A stretch of 64,000 bases of DNA from Pedobacter sp014947265 (GTDB lineage: Bacteria > Bacteroidota > Bacteroidia > Sphingobacteriales > Sphingobacteriaceae): the NCBI RefSeq assembly GCF_014947265.1, contig NZ_JADCNK010000023.1, positions 17,055-81,054 of the forward strand, in the 5' to 3' direction. The notes under the pieces are model-generated. The model was given only the letters and a program-made list of their open reading frames with translations. It made no database searches and had not been told where the DNA came from. This document shows, one piece after another, positions 34,695 through 43,043 of the stretch. Numbering within the stretch: position 1 is the first letter of the stretch; every line of letters starts with the position of its first letter. The position numbers were made by a program, and so were the translations under genes.

Positions 34695-36254
34695 TTATTT
34701 ATTCAAGCCAAAATATTCTGCCGTATTCCAATCCTGTAAATTCCATGATAACCAGCTTTGCTGACCATAACGCTCTTTAAAATAACCAATCCGTTGATCT
34801 AATTTTCTCATCAATGCTTCTTCCGGCTGATCTACTTTAGCAATTTCCGAGTCGTTATTCTTCGAAGGATGGATTTTTGACCGGTTTTTATCAAGAATAG
34901 GGAGTGTTTTTTCTGACAGAGAGGTTAAATAATAAGGATCGATCGAAACAGCATCAACATGATTCAGGTTATATTTCACGATTAAGACATCCCAGTTAAT
35001 GAGCGTAAAAGTCAATAATAGAGCAAACCAGATATTCCCATTCACCTTGAAAAGGTAGAATATAGTTTTCTGTCTGGCTACTTTAAAATAAACGGTTGCC
35101 AAACCAATGATACAAAGAGTGGCAAATACCAAAACACCGATTCTTTTATGCGTTAAGCCATGAAATTCGATATAATAACCATCGCGGATGAATACTGAGA
35201 TGATGAGGATAAAATTCTGAACCATCCAGGTATAGGCCAATAACCTTAAGGTTTTACTTTTATGGTAAAAGTTTAAGTTTCCCCTAAAATAATAGAGGAT
35301 TACAGCCATGGCCATTACAATACTGAAAATTAATGAGTTTGTGCCCTGGTGGAGTTCTCCCGAAAAATTGCCCGAAGGTTCATAGCCAAACCAAAGTGTG
35401 GTAATATCAATGGTATTTAACATTAGCAATAAAAGGTTAAGTGCAGCGAATGAAATGATACCCACGATGTACTCCGTTTTTAGTGCCATTTTTCGGGTCA
35501 GCAAGTTGCCGGTAAATGTTTCTACAACATTGTACCATATCGTTTTCTGACCTAAGCTTCTTCTCATCCGTACCAATTGCTCTTTGCATTTCAATTCAGC
35601 TTTTTCGAGGCTTTTATCAAAAAATGCAAGCAGTAAACCTGCTGTTAAAACCAATCCAAAGCAAAAATGCATGATGCGATCAAAACTCATGTCTTTAAAA
35701 AAGAAGTGGAATACATTATCTAAAAAGTCGCCAATGCTCGTTAAGATTGTCTCTGCATAATGTGCAAAAACATCACTTGCGGCTGCATACAGGCATGAAA
35801 ATATGATTACAATGATGATGGGTATGAAAATATATTTAATCAAAGTAAAAACGGGCTTAAGGCTCACATTGCCAATACTGATTTGGCTTAGTTGTTTTAT
35901 TGCATTAAACGGTACTGTTACCATCTGTAAAATGGCCGCTAAAAAAGCAGTAAAAACGGTCCTGATTTGTTGATGATGACCAAAACCAATAAATAATAGT
36001 AAGCTGATGTAATAGGTTGCCACAGATAAATCGGAATTGTTAACCACCACCAGCACTACAGCCAGTAAGTGTGCCAGCCCATAAATTTTAAGTTTGGTGC
36101 TTTTGGCCACATCCGGATTAATAAAGGTGATTACCAACAGGTAGATGCTGTAAATAAGCAAATTGAGCGCAAGTCTTTCTTCCCAAAAGAGAAAAGTAAA
36201 CAGCAGGCCGCCCAGTAGGACAGACAGTAACATGAGGTTGGACTTATTTTTCAT
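34695..36254 (-). CDS. DUF4153/DUF4173 family membrane protein (519 aa)
   Basis: About ten to twelve hydrophobic segments cover the first 420 residues (for example LMLLSVLLGGLLFTFLFW, LVLTAGLLLAFF, IIVIIFSCLYAAASDVF), followed by a soluble tail of about 100 residues ending LQDWNTAEYFGLNK. The DUF4173-like features are VKYNLNHVDAVSIDPYYLTS and the FFKDMSFDRIMHFCFGLVL region. Function unknown. It is the last gene of a four-gene cluster with a winged-helix regulator. Confidence 0.75.
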   Translation of the reverse strand: MKNKSNLMLLSVLLGGLLFTFLFWEERLALNLLIYSIYLLVITFINPDVAKSTKLKIYGLAHLLAVVLVVVNNSDLSVATYYISLLLFIGFGHHQQIRTVFTAFLAAILQMVTVPFNAIKQLSQISIGNVSLKPVFTLIKYIFIPIIIVIIFSCLYAAASDVFAHYAETILTSIGDFLDNVFHFFFKDMSFDRIMHFCFGLVLTAGLLLAFFDKSLEKAELKCKEQLVRMRRSLGQKTIWYNVVETFTGNLLTRKMALKTEYIVGIISFAALNLLLLMLNTIDITTLWFGYEPSGNFSGELHQGTNSLIFSIVMAMAVILYYFRGNLNFYHKSKTLRLLAYTWMVQNFILIISVFIRDGYYIEFHGLTHKRIGVLVFATLCIIGLATVYFKVARQKTIFYLFKVNGNIWFALLLTFTLINWDVLIVKYNLNHVDAVSIDPYYLTSLSEKTLPILDKNRSKIHPSKNNDSEIAKVDQPEEALMRKLDQRIGYFKERYGQQSWLSWNLQDWNTAEYFGLNK

Positions 36255-36273
36255 TTTTTAAAAGTTTTGATGA

Positions 36274-36576
36274 TTAGTTTAGTGCTAAAAAGCAATAAAA
36301 TATGCTTAGGGGAATGTTTAGGAGCATGAAGAGCATTATAGTCGCAATTTTTCGCCAATGGTTTTGTTGCCTGAAGCACTTGAGGAGGAGGACGAGGAAA
36401 AATACACCATTTATTACGGTAGCAAAATAAATGTAGAACAGTCCGACGAACATAAGTTCGTTAACTTTTAGCGCAAAATATGCCACAAGTATGATGGTGC
36501 CAATCGAGGCAGAACACACGGCCATCCATTTGCCAGTTTCAATGAGTTCAGGTCTTTTTATTTCTTCTTTTTTCAT
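36274..36576 (-). CDS. Small membrane protein of the winged-helix cluster (100 aa)
   Basis: Start at ATG 36576 (MKKEEIKRPELIETGKWMAV); an upstream in-frame ATG would run through the promoter-like motif at 36588-36602. Three hydrophobic segments, around 17-36, 42-66 and 78-97. No recognised domain. It is the first gene after the winged-helix regulator gene but has its own leader, which repeats the leader of the 211-residue protein at 36924. Confidence 0.7.
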   Translation of the reverse strand: MKKEEIKRPELIETGKWMAVCSASIGTIILVAYFALKVNELMFVGLFYIYFATVINGVFFLVLLLKCFRQQNHWRKIATIMLFMLLNIPLSIFYCFLALN

Positions 36577-36587
36577 TTTTAAAAGTG

Positions 36588-36602
36588 CTTTGTATTTCAA
36601 AG
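36588..36602 (-). promoter_or_regulatory. Duplicated promoter-proximal hairpin CTTTG/CAAAG, copy 1
   Basis: CTTTGAAATACAAAG (minus strand) is an inverted repeat overlapping a -7-like TTACTTTG and lies 11 bases before the start of the 100-residue membrane protein; GCACTTTTAAAA follows it, as in copy 2. Candidate operator for the winged-helix protein of the cluster. Confidence 0.6.
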
Positions 36603-36624
36603 TAAGTAGTTAAAAAAAATTAGC

Positions 36625-36921
36625 TTATAGCTTTCTAATCATTTTTTCAAGTGCATCTAAATGTGCCTTAAAAGCTTGTTTGCCCAAAGCGGTAATAGAG
36701 TAGGTGGTGCTGGTTTTGCGGCCAATAAAACCTTTGTGTACTTTAATAAATTCAGCCTGTTCCAAAGTATTCAGGTGCGAGGCCAGGTTGCCATCAGTCA
36801 ACTCAAGCATTTGTTTCAGGTCGTTAAAACCAATTTCATCATTTACCACCAGGACAGACATAACGCCCAACCTAATCCGGCTATCGAATATTTTATTTAA
36901 ATCTGCTATTGGGTTTTTCAT
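36625..36921 (-). CDS. Winged-helix transcriptional regulator (98 aa)
   Basis: Single winged-helix domain of the kind annotated PF13601: LNKIFDSRIRLGVMSVLVVN, recognition region LKQMLELTDGNLASHLNTLE, wing FIKVHKGFIGRKTSTTYSIT and a C-terminal dimerisation helix. No metal or ligand motif. It begins two bases after the upstream gene ends, which puts it in one transcript with the 211-residue membrane protein. The inverted repeats before both membrane protein genes are its likely binding sites; this is inference. Confidence 0.88.
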   Translation of the reverse strand: MKNPIADLNKIFDSRIRLGVMSVLVVNDEIGFNDLKQMLELTDGNLASHLNTLEQAEFIKVHKGFIGRKTSTTYSITALGKQAFKAHLDALEKMIRKL

Positions 36922-36923
36922 CC

Positions 36924-37559
36924 TTACTGACCTCTCTCATATTTAAAATACATTAAAAGACCATAAACAATGTGCAATACACCAAAGCCAAAAGCCCAAA
37001 AAATTAAGCCATAACCCACGTAAAACATGCATATCAATCCAAGTATTACCTCGCAAAGCCCCAGGTAGCGAATATCGCTGTAAGTATATTTACTGGCGTT
37101 AATCAGCGCTAAGCCATAAAAAATTAAACAGCTCGGCGCAATAATGGTATAAGTATTCGGATGGTTAATCAATAAAGCAATGATGAATAAACCTCCTGCA
37201 AACAGCGGAATAAATAAGTTAATTAAAAGTGATTTAGAGGTTTTATCCCAGATGGGAAGATTGTTTTTCTGACTTTTTCTATAGGTAAATAAAACGCCGC
37301 CGGCTAAAGCAATCAACAAAACAAAAATACCGAGTTTTATCAGGTTAAATTCCAGGTCCATTTCACCATCTACACCATAACCGTAACCCCGTTTATTAAT
37401 GAATTTGTTAATTTCATCATTTGCAAAATAAGCCCCGATTAAAGCGATAACGCCTGCAAAAACACCAGATAATCCACTTAAAGAAATGAATCTTGATGAT
37501 CTATCCATCATTTGTCTGATATCTTTTAGGGTATTCAATTGTTCTTCCGGAGTGTTCAT
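36924..37559 (-). CDS. Membrane protein, first gene of the winged-helix cluster (211 aa)
   Basis: The short N-terminal soluble part, MNTPEEQLNTLKDIRQMMDR followed by SSRFISLSGLSGV, is typical of Bacteroidota proteins encoded just before PF13601 regulators. Six hydrophobic segments follow (about 32-48, 73-90, 113-133, 140-155, 165-180, 183-203). Function unknown; it may sense a membrane or solute signal and pass it to the regulator encoded next. Its leader hairpin is repeated before the third gene. Confidence 0.78.
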   Translation of the reverse strand: MNTPEEQLNTLKDIRQMMDRSSRFISLSGLSGVFAGVIALIGAYFANDEINKFINKRGYGYGVDGEMDLEFNLIKLGIFVLLIALAGGVLFTYRKSQKNNLPIWDKTSKSLLINLFIPLFAGGLFIIALLINHPNTYTIIAPSCLIFYGLALINASKYTYSDIRYLGLCEVILGLICMFYVGYGLIFWAFGFGVLHIVYGLLMYFKYERGQ

Positions 37560-37569
37560 TTTAAAAGTG

Positions 37570-37584
37570 CTTTGTTTTTCAAAG
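37570..37584 (-). promoter_or_regulatory. Duplicated promoter-proximal hairpin CTTTG/CAAAG, copy 2
   Basis: CTTTGAAAAACAAAG (minus strand) within TAACTTTG..., 10 bases before ATG 37559, followed by GCACTTTTAAAA. TAACTTTG is a full -7 consensus, so the hairpin overlaps the promoter and the transcription start. The same layout is seen at 36588-36602. Confidence 0.65.
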
Positions 37585-37639
37585 TTAAATAGAAAATTGA
37601 TATCTGCAAATCTTTTTTGTTTTTTTTTGGTTAATGGTA

Positions 37640-37906
37640 GGTTAGTAGTTGGTTAATGGTCACATAGTTCATGGCTGATAGCCTGAATATTCAAGAGATA
37701 TATTTAATGGTAATTGTTTAATAATCAATGTGAAATAAGCAATAAACTATTGTCAGTTAAAGCGTAAGCTAATCAACTATTAGGCGATTATTCATGAATC
37801 AATAAACGATTAAACTATTGGAAAAGTAACGATGAACTCATAAACCATCAACTATGAACCAATAAACCTTTGGCCAATGAACTATTGAACTAACAAACCA
37901 TTTTAC
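37640..37906 (+). repeat. Low-complexity leader made of CAACTATGAACC-like words
   Basis: The gap before lolD is composed of degenerate repeats such as AACCATCAACTATGAACC, CAATAAACC and GAACTATTGAAC, on the coding strand. It carries no open frame. The promoter of lolD lies at its right end. Confidence 0.6.
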
Positions 37907-37914
37907 TAAATTTG
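37884..37914 (+). promoter_or_regulatory. Promoter of lolD, probably giving a leaderless mRNA
   Basis: ATTG (37884-37887), exactly 19 bases, then TAAATTTG (37907-37914). The ATG at 37919 follows the -7 box by only four bases, so transcription should start at or next to the start codon. Confidence 0.6.
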
Positions 37915-37918
37915 AGGC

Positions 37919-38569
37919 ATGCTAAAAGCCACTGGAATAAGAAAATCGTACGGAAATCTGCAAATTTTAAAAGGCGTAAATTTTGAAGTACAAAAAGGGG
38001 AGATTGTAAGTATTATTGGGCCGTCTGGTGCAGGTAAAAGTACTTTGTTGCATATTTTAGGAACATTGGATAAACCAGATGAAGGATTTGTAGAATTAAA
38101 AGGTACGGTTATAAACAAATTGAATGGCGATTTATTGAGTACTTTCCGAAATCAGAATATCGGATTTGTATTTCAGTTCCATCATTTGTTGCCAGAATTT
38201 AGTGCCATTGAAAATATCTGCATTCCGGCATTTATTGCCAAAACCAATAAAAAACAGGCTGAAAACAGGGCGCTTGAGCTGTTAGATCTGTTCGGGCTTA
38301 AAGATAGGGGGCAGCATAAACCCAATCAGCTGTCTGGGGGTGAGCAGCAACGGGTGGCCATTGCCAGAGCGCTGATCAATAACCCTTCAATTATATTGGC
38401 TGATGAACCTTCAGGGAATTTAGACTCTGAAAATGCAGCAGGATTACACCAGCTGTTTGTGACGTTGCGCGATAATTTCCAGCAAACGTTTGTAATTGTT
38501 ACGCACAACGAACACCTTGCAAAAACCAGCGACCGTGTAGTGAGCATGAAAGACGGTTTAATTGTCTAA
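37919..38569 (+). CDS. lolD: Lipoprotein-releasing ATPase LolD-like (216 aa)
   Basis: Walker A GPSGAGKS near residue 38, Q-loop in GFVFQFHHLL, signature LSGGEQQRVAIARAL, Walker B IILADEPSGNLD, H-loop in VTHNEH. The sequence is a classical LolD/MacB-type ATPase; LolD powers release of lipoproteins from the inner membrane through LolC/E-type permeases. Those permeases are not next to it, which is usual in Bacteroidota. MacB-type export cannot be excluded. It appears to lead an operon with the three genes that follow. Confidence 0.85.
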   Translation: MLKATGIRKSYGNLQILKGVNFEVQKGEIVSIIGPSGAGKSTLLHILGTLDKPDEGFVELKGTVINKLNGDLLSTFRNQNIGFVFQFHHLLPEFSAIENICIPAFIAKTNKKQAENRALELLDLFGLKDRGQHKPNQLSGGEQQRVAIARALINNPSIILADEPSGNLDSENAAGLHQLFVTLRDNFQQTFVIVTHNEHLAKTSDRVVSMKDGLIV

Positions 38570-38642
38570 GGTCATGATTATTCTCTAATTCACTCATTCG
38601 ATCATTCATTAATTACTAATTTATTCATTCAATCATTATACC

Positions 38643-39122
38643 TTGAAAATACTGATAACAGGGGGGAACAATGCCAAGGCTTTGAAGCTGATGAAAGCTT
38701 TCCCCAGCCATTTTGTGCTACTGGCTGATTATGGTGATGTGCCGGCGATAGTTACTGAAAACTATGCCTTTTCATCGCTGGGGCTGCTCAATAAAGATAG
38801 CATTGCTCATATTCTATTAAATTTTTGCATCACAGAAGCCATAGATTGTATTATCCCTTTGCATAAGTATGAGGTTTTGCCCCTGGCTAAATCTGCAGTG
38901 CTTTTTGGGGAGTATGGAATCCAGGTGCTTTTGCCCAATGCTGATGTAATTGCTGACTATTTAACTACAGAAAAAATTACTCGTCAGAATTTTGCGGTGT
39001 TTATTCATGGTGACCGGATTTTTTCAACCGAAGAGCGCCTTGTGCATGTAAGTGCTTCTTCAAGCCTGAATGGGGTTTTTGGCTTTAACAATGCCGATGA
39101 TTTAAAACTTTTTACAATTTAA
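38643..39122 (+). CDS. PreATP-grasp/Rossmann-like protein, TTG start (159 aa)
   Basis: It begins KILITGGNNAKALKLMKAF, a dinucleotide-binding-like beta-alpha turn similar to the N-terminal domain of carbamoyl-phosphate-synthase-like ATP-grasp enzymes, followed by LNFCITEAIDCIIPLHKYEV. No ATP-grasp domain follows; the protein ends at residue 159. No ATG lies near this beginning, so TTG 38643 is taken as start. It may be a stand-alone domain or the remnant of a longer enzyme. The next gene starts one base after its stop codon. Confidence 0.65.
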   Translation: MKILITGGNNAKALKLMKAFPSHFVLLADYGDVPAIVTENYAFSSLGLLNKDSIAHILLNFCITEAIDCIIPLHKYEVLPLAKSAVLFGEYGIQVLLPNADVIADYLTTEKITRQNFAVFIHGDRIFSTEERLVHVSASSSLNGVFGFNNADDLKLFTI

Positions 39123-39123
39123 C

Positions 39124-39732
39124 ATGGATGCCAACCAATACGTTAAAGATAAGCAGATCGTAATTTTTGAACTGGATGATGTGTTATTTCCGGAGAAAGA
39201 TTATTTACTACAGGTTTATTATCTGTTTGCCCAATTTATAGAGTACACCGAGCAAAAAAGCGCACAGCCCATTCTCGGGTTTATGCGTAGCGAATATGAA
39301 AATAATGGCGCAGAAAAGCTTTTTGAAAAAACAGCAAACCAGTTCGGCATTGATCCAAAATATAAGTATAATTTCGACCTCCTGCATCAAAATGCCCGCT
39401 TGCCTTTAAAGCTTTTGCTTTATAAAAATATGCTCGAATTTATGCAGGAACTTGTAGTAGACCGTAAACAAATTGTTATTGTAACGGCTGGAAACCCTGA
39501 GCAACAACTTAATAAAATTAGGCAGACAGAGTGGAATGGGCTGGAGCAATACCTAACCGTATACTTTGTTGAAGAACTTGGTCAATCTAAAGCAGAAATT
39601 TTTCAGAACATACTAAACAGCAATAATTTATCGCCTAACCAAGCGTTAGTTGTTGGCGCAAATAAATTTGATGAGCAACAATCTAAACTAATTAATTTGC
39701 CGTATATTGTGTCACTAGAAATTTACAAGTAA
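39124..39732 (+). CDS. HAD-like protein with altered catalytic motif (202 aa)
   Basis: The fold is that of a haloacid dehalogenase hydrolase: motif I IVIFELDDVLFP, a helical cap, motif II IVIVTAGNP, a Lys in LGQSKAEIF (motif III) and motif IV ALVVGANKFDEQ. The nucleophilic Asp of motif I (DxD) is Glu16 here, and the first Asp of motif IV is Asn. Most such changes abolish phosphatase activity, so it may be a binding protein or have unusual chemistry. It lies between the PreATP-grasp-like protein and the S41 peptidase, two bases before the latter. Confidence 0.75.
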   Translation: MDANQYVKDKQIVIFELDDVLFPEKDYLLQVYYLFAQFIEYTEQKSAQPILGFMRSEYENNGAEKLFEKTANQFGIDPKYKYNFDLLHQNARLPLKLLLYKNMLEFMQELVVDRKQIVIVTAGNPEQQLNKIRQTEWNGLEQYLTVYFVEELGQSKAEIFQNILNSNNLSPNQALVVGANKFDEQQSKLINLPYIVSLEIYK

Positions 39733-39734
39733 AT

Positions 39735-41276
39735 ATGCTTAGAAAATTTATTTCGCAAAATGCATTTTTATATGCTTTGCTTATTTTGGTTGGATTTACC
39801 GTGTCGTGTAAAAAATCGAATAATAATCCTGACGCCAATACAGATGTTGAATCCAATCTGTTGCAAACACCAACCAGCGATCGGGCACTACTCACTAAAG
39901 ACTCTATCTTTCTGTACGCCAAGCAAACTTATTATTGGAATAAGAGTTTGCCTACTTACGATAAATTCAATCCAAGAGCTTTTTCATCCAACGAGAAATT
40001 GTTGTATGCAATGACTCAGATTGCAATTAATCCACAAACAAACAAACCATACGAGTATGTAGAGCGTTCAACCTCTCCTAAATATTCTTTTATAGATGAT
40101 GGCTCTGTTGCTGGTCAGCTGGGGGGCGTGAATGGTGATTTTGGATTTTCGGTGTTTTTTGCGGGAGATAAAGATTTGAGGATTAAATATGTGTATGCTG
40201 CATCACCTGCTGCCGGTCAGGGACTAAAAAGAGGGTATCAGATTATAAAAATTAATGGTAATTCAACCATAAATACTAGTGATGCCAGTATTAATTATGT
40301 AGTGAATGCGATTTTTGGATCCAGTACTACTGTTGCCTTAACTGTTTTAAAACCTGATCAGACCACTCAGGATGTAACGGTAACTAAGGCTGAATATAAT
40401 GTTAACCCAATATTATTTAGTAAGACATATACTATTGGCGCTAAAAAAGTTGGGTATATTGTTTTTAACACATTTACAACAAATTCTGCAACCTTGTTAG
40501 ATAAGGCTTTCAGTCAATTCACTACGGATGGTATTACCGAACTAATTGTAGATTTAAGGTATAATGGTGGCGGATCGGTACAAACATCAGAGGCCTTTGC
40601 CAACCTGATTGCACCTTCTACACAAAATGGAAGAGTAATGTATACTACTTACTGGACACAAACCATGCAGGATGATCAAGCCACGATTCTTCAGAACCAA
40701 AAGTTTTATGCTAAAGGTAATGATGGGGTAACACGGATGTATTCTTATTTTGATTATTCTTATAAACCTACAGTTGCAGCCGGAAACCAGGAGGTTTTTG
40801 CTAAACGTGGTTCGCTTAATGGCTTAACAAGGGTTTACTTTATTGTAACAGGTGGAACAGCATCTGCCAGTGAGCTGTTGATTAATAATTTGAAACCTGT
40901 AATCGATGTTAAATTGATCGGCAAGAAAACTTATGGCAAACCAGTTGGCTTTTTCTCTATCCGTATTGATAAAAACGACTTATATATTCCTCAATTTGAA
41001 ACCAAAAATCAATTAAATCAAGGTGGTTACTTTGATGGAATGGCTGTTGATAAAGATATTTTTGATGATGTAACCAAAGATTTTGGAGATCCTACAGAAA
41101 AACTATTGGCACAGGCTTTATATTATTCTGCCAATGGAAATTTCTCTGCTTTACTGAAAGACAATGCCATTAGCAGTACCTCACCACTATCTAAAACCCG
41201 TGTTGAAGATTTGTCTGGTAAAATGGACCATGATTTTAAAGGAATGGTTGAAACCAGAAAGCTGAAGTTTAAATAA
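39735..41276 (+). CDS. S41-family (C-terminal processing) peptidase, lipoprotein (513 aa)
   Basis: Lipoprotein signal ALLILVGFTVSC with Cys25, so the mature protein is anchored in the envelope. A PDZ-like domain (about 145-215, ending GLKRGYQIIKING) precedes the S41 core: KKVGYIVFNTFT, LIVDLRYNGGG, the nucleophile Ser in GGTASASELLINNL, and Lys in IGKKTYGKPVG. This is the family of Tsp/CtpA-type peptidases, which trim or degrade periplasmic and outer-membrane proteins; this subgroup is abundant in Bacteroidota. A terminator follows. Confidence 0.92.
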   Translation: MLRKFISQNAFLYALLILVGFTVSCKKSNNNPDANTDVESNLLQTPTSDRALLTKDSIFLYAKQTYYWNKSLPTYDKFNPRAFSSNEKLLYAMTQIAINPQTNKPYEYVERSTSPKYSFIDDGSVAGQLGGVNGDFGFSVFFAGDKDLRIKYVYAASPAAGQGLKRGYQIIKINGNSTINTSDASINYVVNAIFGSSTTVALTVLKPDQTTQDVTVTKAEYNVNPILFSKTYTIGAKKVGYIVFNTFTTNSATLLDKAFSQFTTDGITELIVDLRYNGGGSVQTSEAFANLIAPSTQNGRVMYTTYWTQTMQDDQATILQNQKFYAKGNDGVTRMYSYFDYSYKPTVAAGNQEVFAKRGSLNGLTRVYFIVTGGTASASELLINNLKPVIDVKLIGKKTYGKPVGFFSIRIDKNDLYIPQFETKNQLNQGGYFDGMAVDKDIFDDVTKDFGDPTEKLLAQALYYSANGNFSALLKDNAISSTSPLSKTRVEDLSGKMDHDFKGMVETRKLKFK

Positions 41277-41294
41277 TTAATAATGTTTTTTCTG

Positions 41295-41332
41295 AAAGGG
41301 CCAGTTTTGTATCTCAAATCTGGCCCTTTTAT
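41295..41332 (+). terminator. Intrinsic terminator after the S41 peptidase gene
   Basis: AAAGGGCCAG (41295-41304) pairs perfectly with CTGGCCCTTT (41320-41329) across a 15-base loop and continues into T residues. Confidence 0.85.
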
Positions 41333-41420
41333 ATAGTTACTGCAATATTTGAGTAAATAAGTATTGCTTTTTTTATAAAAAATTGATAAGCTTGTTTAAC
41401 ATTAATCGTTAAAGAGACTC

Positions 41421-41687
41421 ATGCCAATAGAAATTGTAGAAAAGGAACATATCAGTTATTTAAATATCATCAATGCTAAGGAAGATCATTCCCATGAACT
41501 GCAAACCAAACTTGATGAAGCGCAAAGGTTAGGTAATGAATTTAAATCAAAAGCCGTCATTACTTTTAATACAACCATCGGCCCTAAACGTGTTGATACA
41601 ACAGTTTGGTCGGTAACAGAGAAATATATACAGCTAAAAAACAATATTCATATTCCGTTAAAAAGTTTAATTGACATTGATTTTTAA
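41421..41687 (+). CDS. Hypothetical protein (88 aa)
   Basis: Small soluble protein, MPIEIVEKEHISYLNIINAK at the N-terminus, with a Thr/Val-rich middle (SKAVITFNTTIGPKRVDTTV) and ending HIPLKSLIDIDF. A predicted beta-rich fold, no recognised motif. It lies 50 bases upstream of dprA on the same strand and may be co-transcribed with it. No homology claim is made. Confidence 0.6.
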   Translation: MPIEIVEKEHISYLNIINAKEDHSHELQTKLDEAQRLGNEFKSKAVITFNTTIGPKRVDTTVWSVTEKYIQLKNNIHIPLKSLIDIDF

Positions 41688-41738
41688 GCTTGCTTTAAGG
41701 AAATAAATCATCCCGAATTTATTTAACCTTATTACATT

Positions 41739-42833
41739 ATGAGCACGCTACATAAAATTGCCTTAACCTTTATTAAATCTATTGGCCCGGTAACGGCCAA
41801 AAACCTTCTTGCCTATTGTGGAAGTGCTGAGCAAATATTTTCGGCAAATAAAAAGCAGCTTTTGCAGATTCCAGGCATTGGAGAAAAAACAATTGAAGCC
41901 ATTCGTGGTACCGATGCCTTGATCAGGGCCAGGCAAGAATTGGATTTTATTGAAAAACATGGGATAGAAGTATTGTTTTTTTCAGACGAGAGATATCCTA
42001 AAAGGTTAAAGAATTGTATCGATTCGCCCATCCTGCTTTATGCCAAAGGTACAGTTGATTTTAACCAGCAGCGTATCATCAGCGTTGTTGGAACCCGTAA
42101 TGCAACAGGTTATGGGAAAAATCTCTGTAAGGAATTGTGCGAAGTTTTAGCGCCATATCATGTTTTAATCGTTAGTGGCCTGGCTTACGGCATTGATGTA
42201 ACCACCCATAAAGAATGCCTGGCAAATCATATTCCTACTGTTGGGGTACTTGGTCATGGTTTAGACCGTATGTATCCAAAAATTCATAAAACAGTTGCCC
42301 AGAAAATGGTTTTGAATGGAGGCTTGCTCACCGAGTTTCCAATACTGACCAATCCTGACCGGCCTAATTTTCCACAAAGAAACCGGATTATTGCCGGCAT
42401 TGCAGATGTTACCGTGGTTGTTGAAGCGTCAATAAAAGGTGGAGCCTTGATTACCGCAGAAATCGCAAATTCTTACAATAAGGATGTATATGCTTTTCCG
42501 GGTAGAACAAATGACGTTTTTTCAGAAGGGTGTAATTTCCTGATCAAGACCAATAGGGCCGGATTAATCACCAATGCTAATGACCTGATTTATTACCTGG
42601 GCTGGGATGATGAGGTGAAGGTAAAGCATAATGTTCAACAAACCACCTTACGGCTAAACCTTACGCCTAACGAGGAGCGGGTTATTAGCGCCTTACAAAA
42701 TGGTCAGCTTTCTATAGATGAACTTTGCACGCACTTGAATATTCAGCAAAGTAAACTGGCAATTGTAATCCTTACCTTAGAGATGCAGGGCGTTATTGTT
42801 TCGTTACCAGGGAAAATTTACAAGTTGGCGTAA
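41739..42833 (+). CDS. dprA: DNA processing protein DprA (364 aa)
   Basis: N-terminal helix-hairpin-helix region (LTFIKSIGPVTAKNLLAYCG, LLQIPGIGEKTIEAIRG), then the DprA Rossmann core with ISVVGTRNATGYGKN, IVSGLAYGIDVTTHK, GVLGHGLDRMYP, LLTEFPILTNPDRPNFPQRN and VVEASIKGGALITAE, and a C-terminal winged-helix domain (about 305-360). DprA loads RecA onto incoming single-stranded DNA during natural transformation. No other competence gene is in the window. Confidence 0.95.
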   Translation: MSTLHKIALTFIKSIGPVTAKNLLAYCGSAEQIFSANKKQLLQIPGIGEKTIEAIRGTDALIRARQELDFIEKHGIEVLFFSDERYPKRLKNCIDSPILLYAKGTVDFNQQRIISVVGTRNATGYGKNLCKELCEVLAPYHVLIVSGLAYGIDVTTHKECLANHIPTVGVLGHGLDRMYPKIHKTVAQKMVLNGGLLTEFPILTNPDRPNFPQRNRIIAGIADVTVVVEASIKGGALITAEIANSYNKDVYAFPGRTNDVFSEGCNFLIKTNRAGLITNANDLIYYLGWDDEVKVKHNVQQTTLRLNLTPNEERVISALQNGQLSIDELCTHLNIQQSKLAIVILTLEMQGVIVSLPGKIYKLA

Positions 42834-43031
42834 TGAGTTCTAGATATTAGATTTCTCCATTCCGTTTCACTACAGTTGAAACGAACCTACTTTCGCATTG
42901 CGTTTCACCCAATAATCAATCTATAATGCCTATCATAGTTATAGATTATGCAATTAAATTCTTTTTAATTTTAATTTTCGAAATTATGTTTCAAATAAAA
43001 TATAGTTTGTAAAATACTTAATGCCATTGCT

Positions 43032-43039
43032 TAGTTTTG
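43032..43039 (+). promoter_or_regulatory. -7 box TAGTTTTG four bases before the cbs start
   Basis: TAGTTTTG fits the -7 consensus and ends at 43039, with ATG at 43044, the same geometry as lolD. The nearest upstream TTTG (43006-43009) is 22 bases away, three more than usual. If used, the mRNA would be leaderless. Confidence 0.45.
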
Positions 43040-43043
43040 TAAT

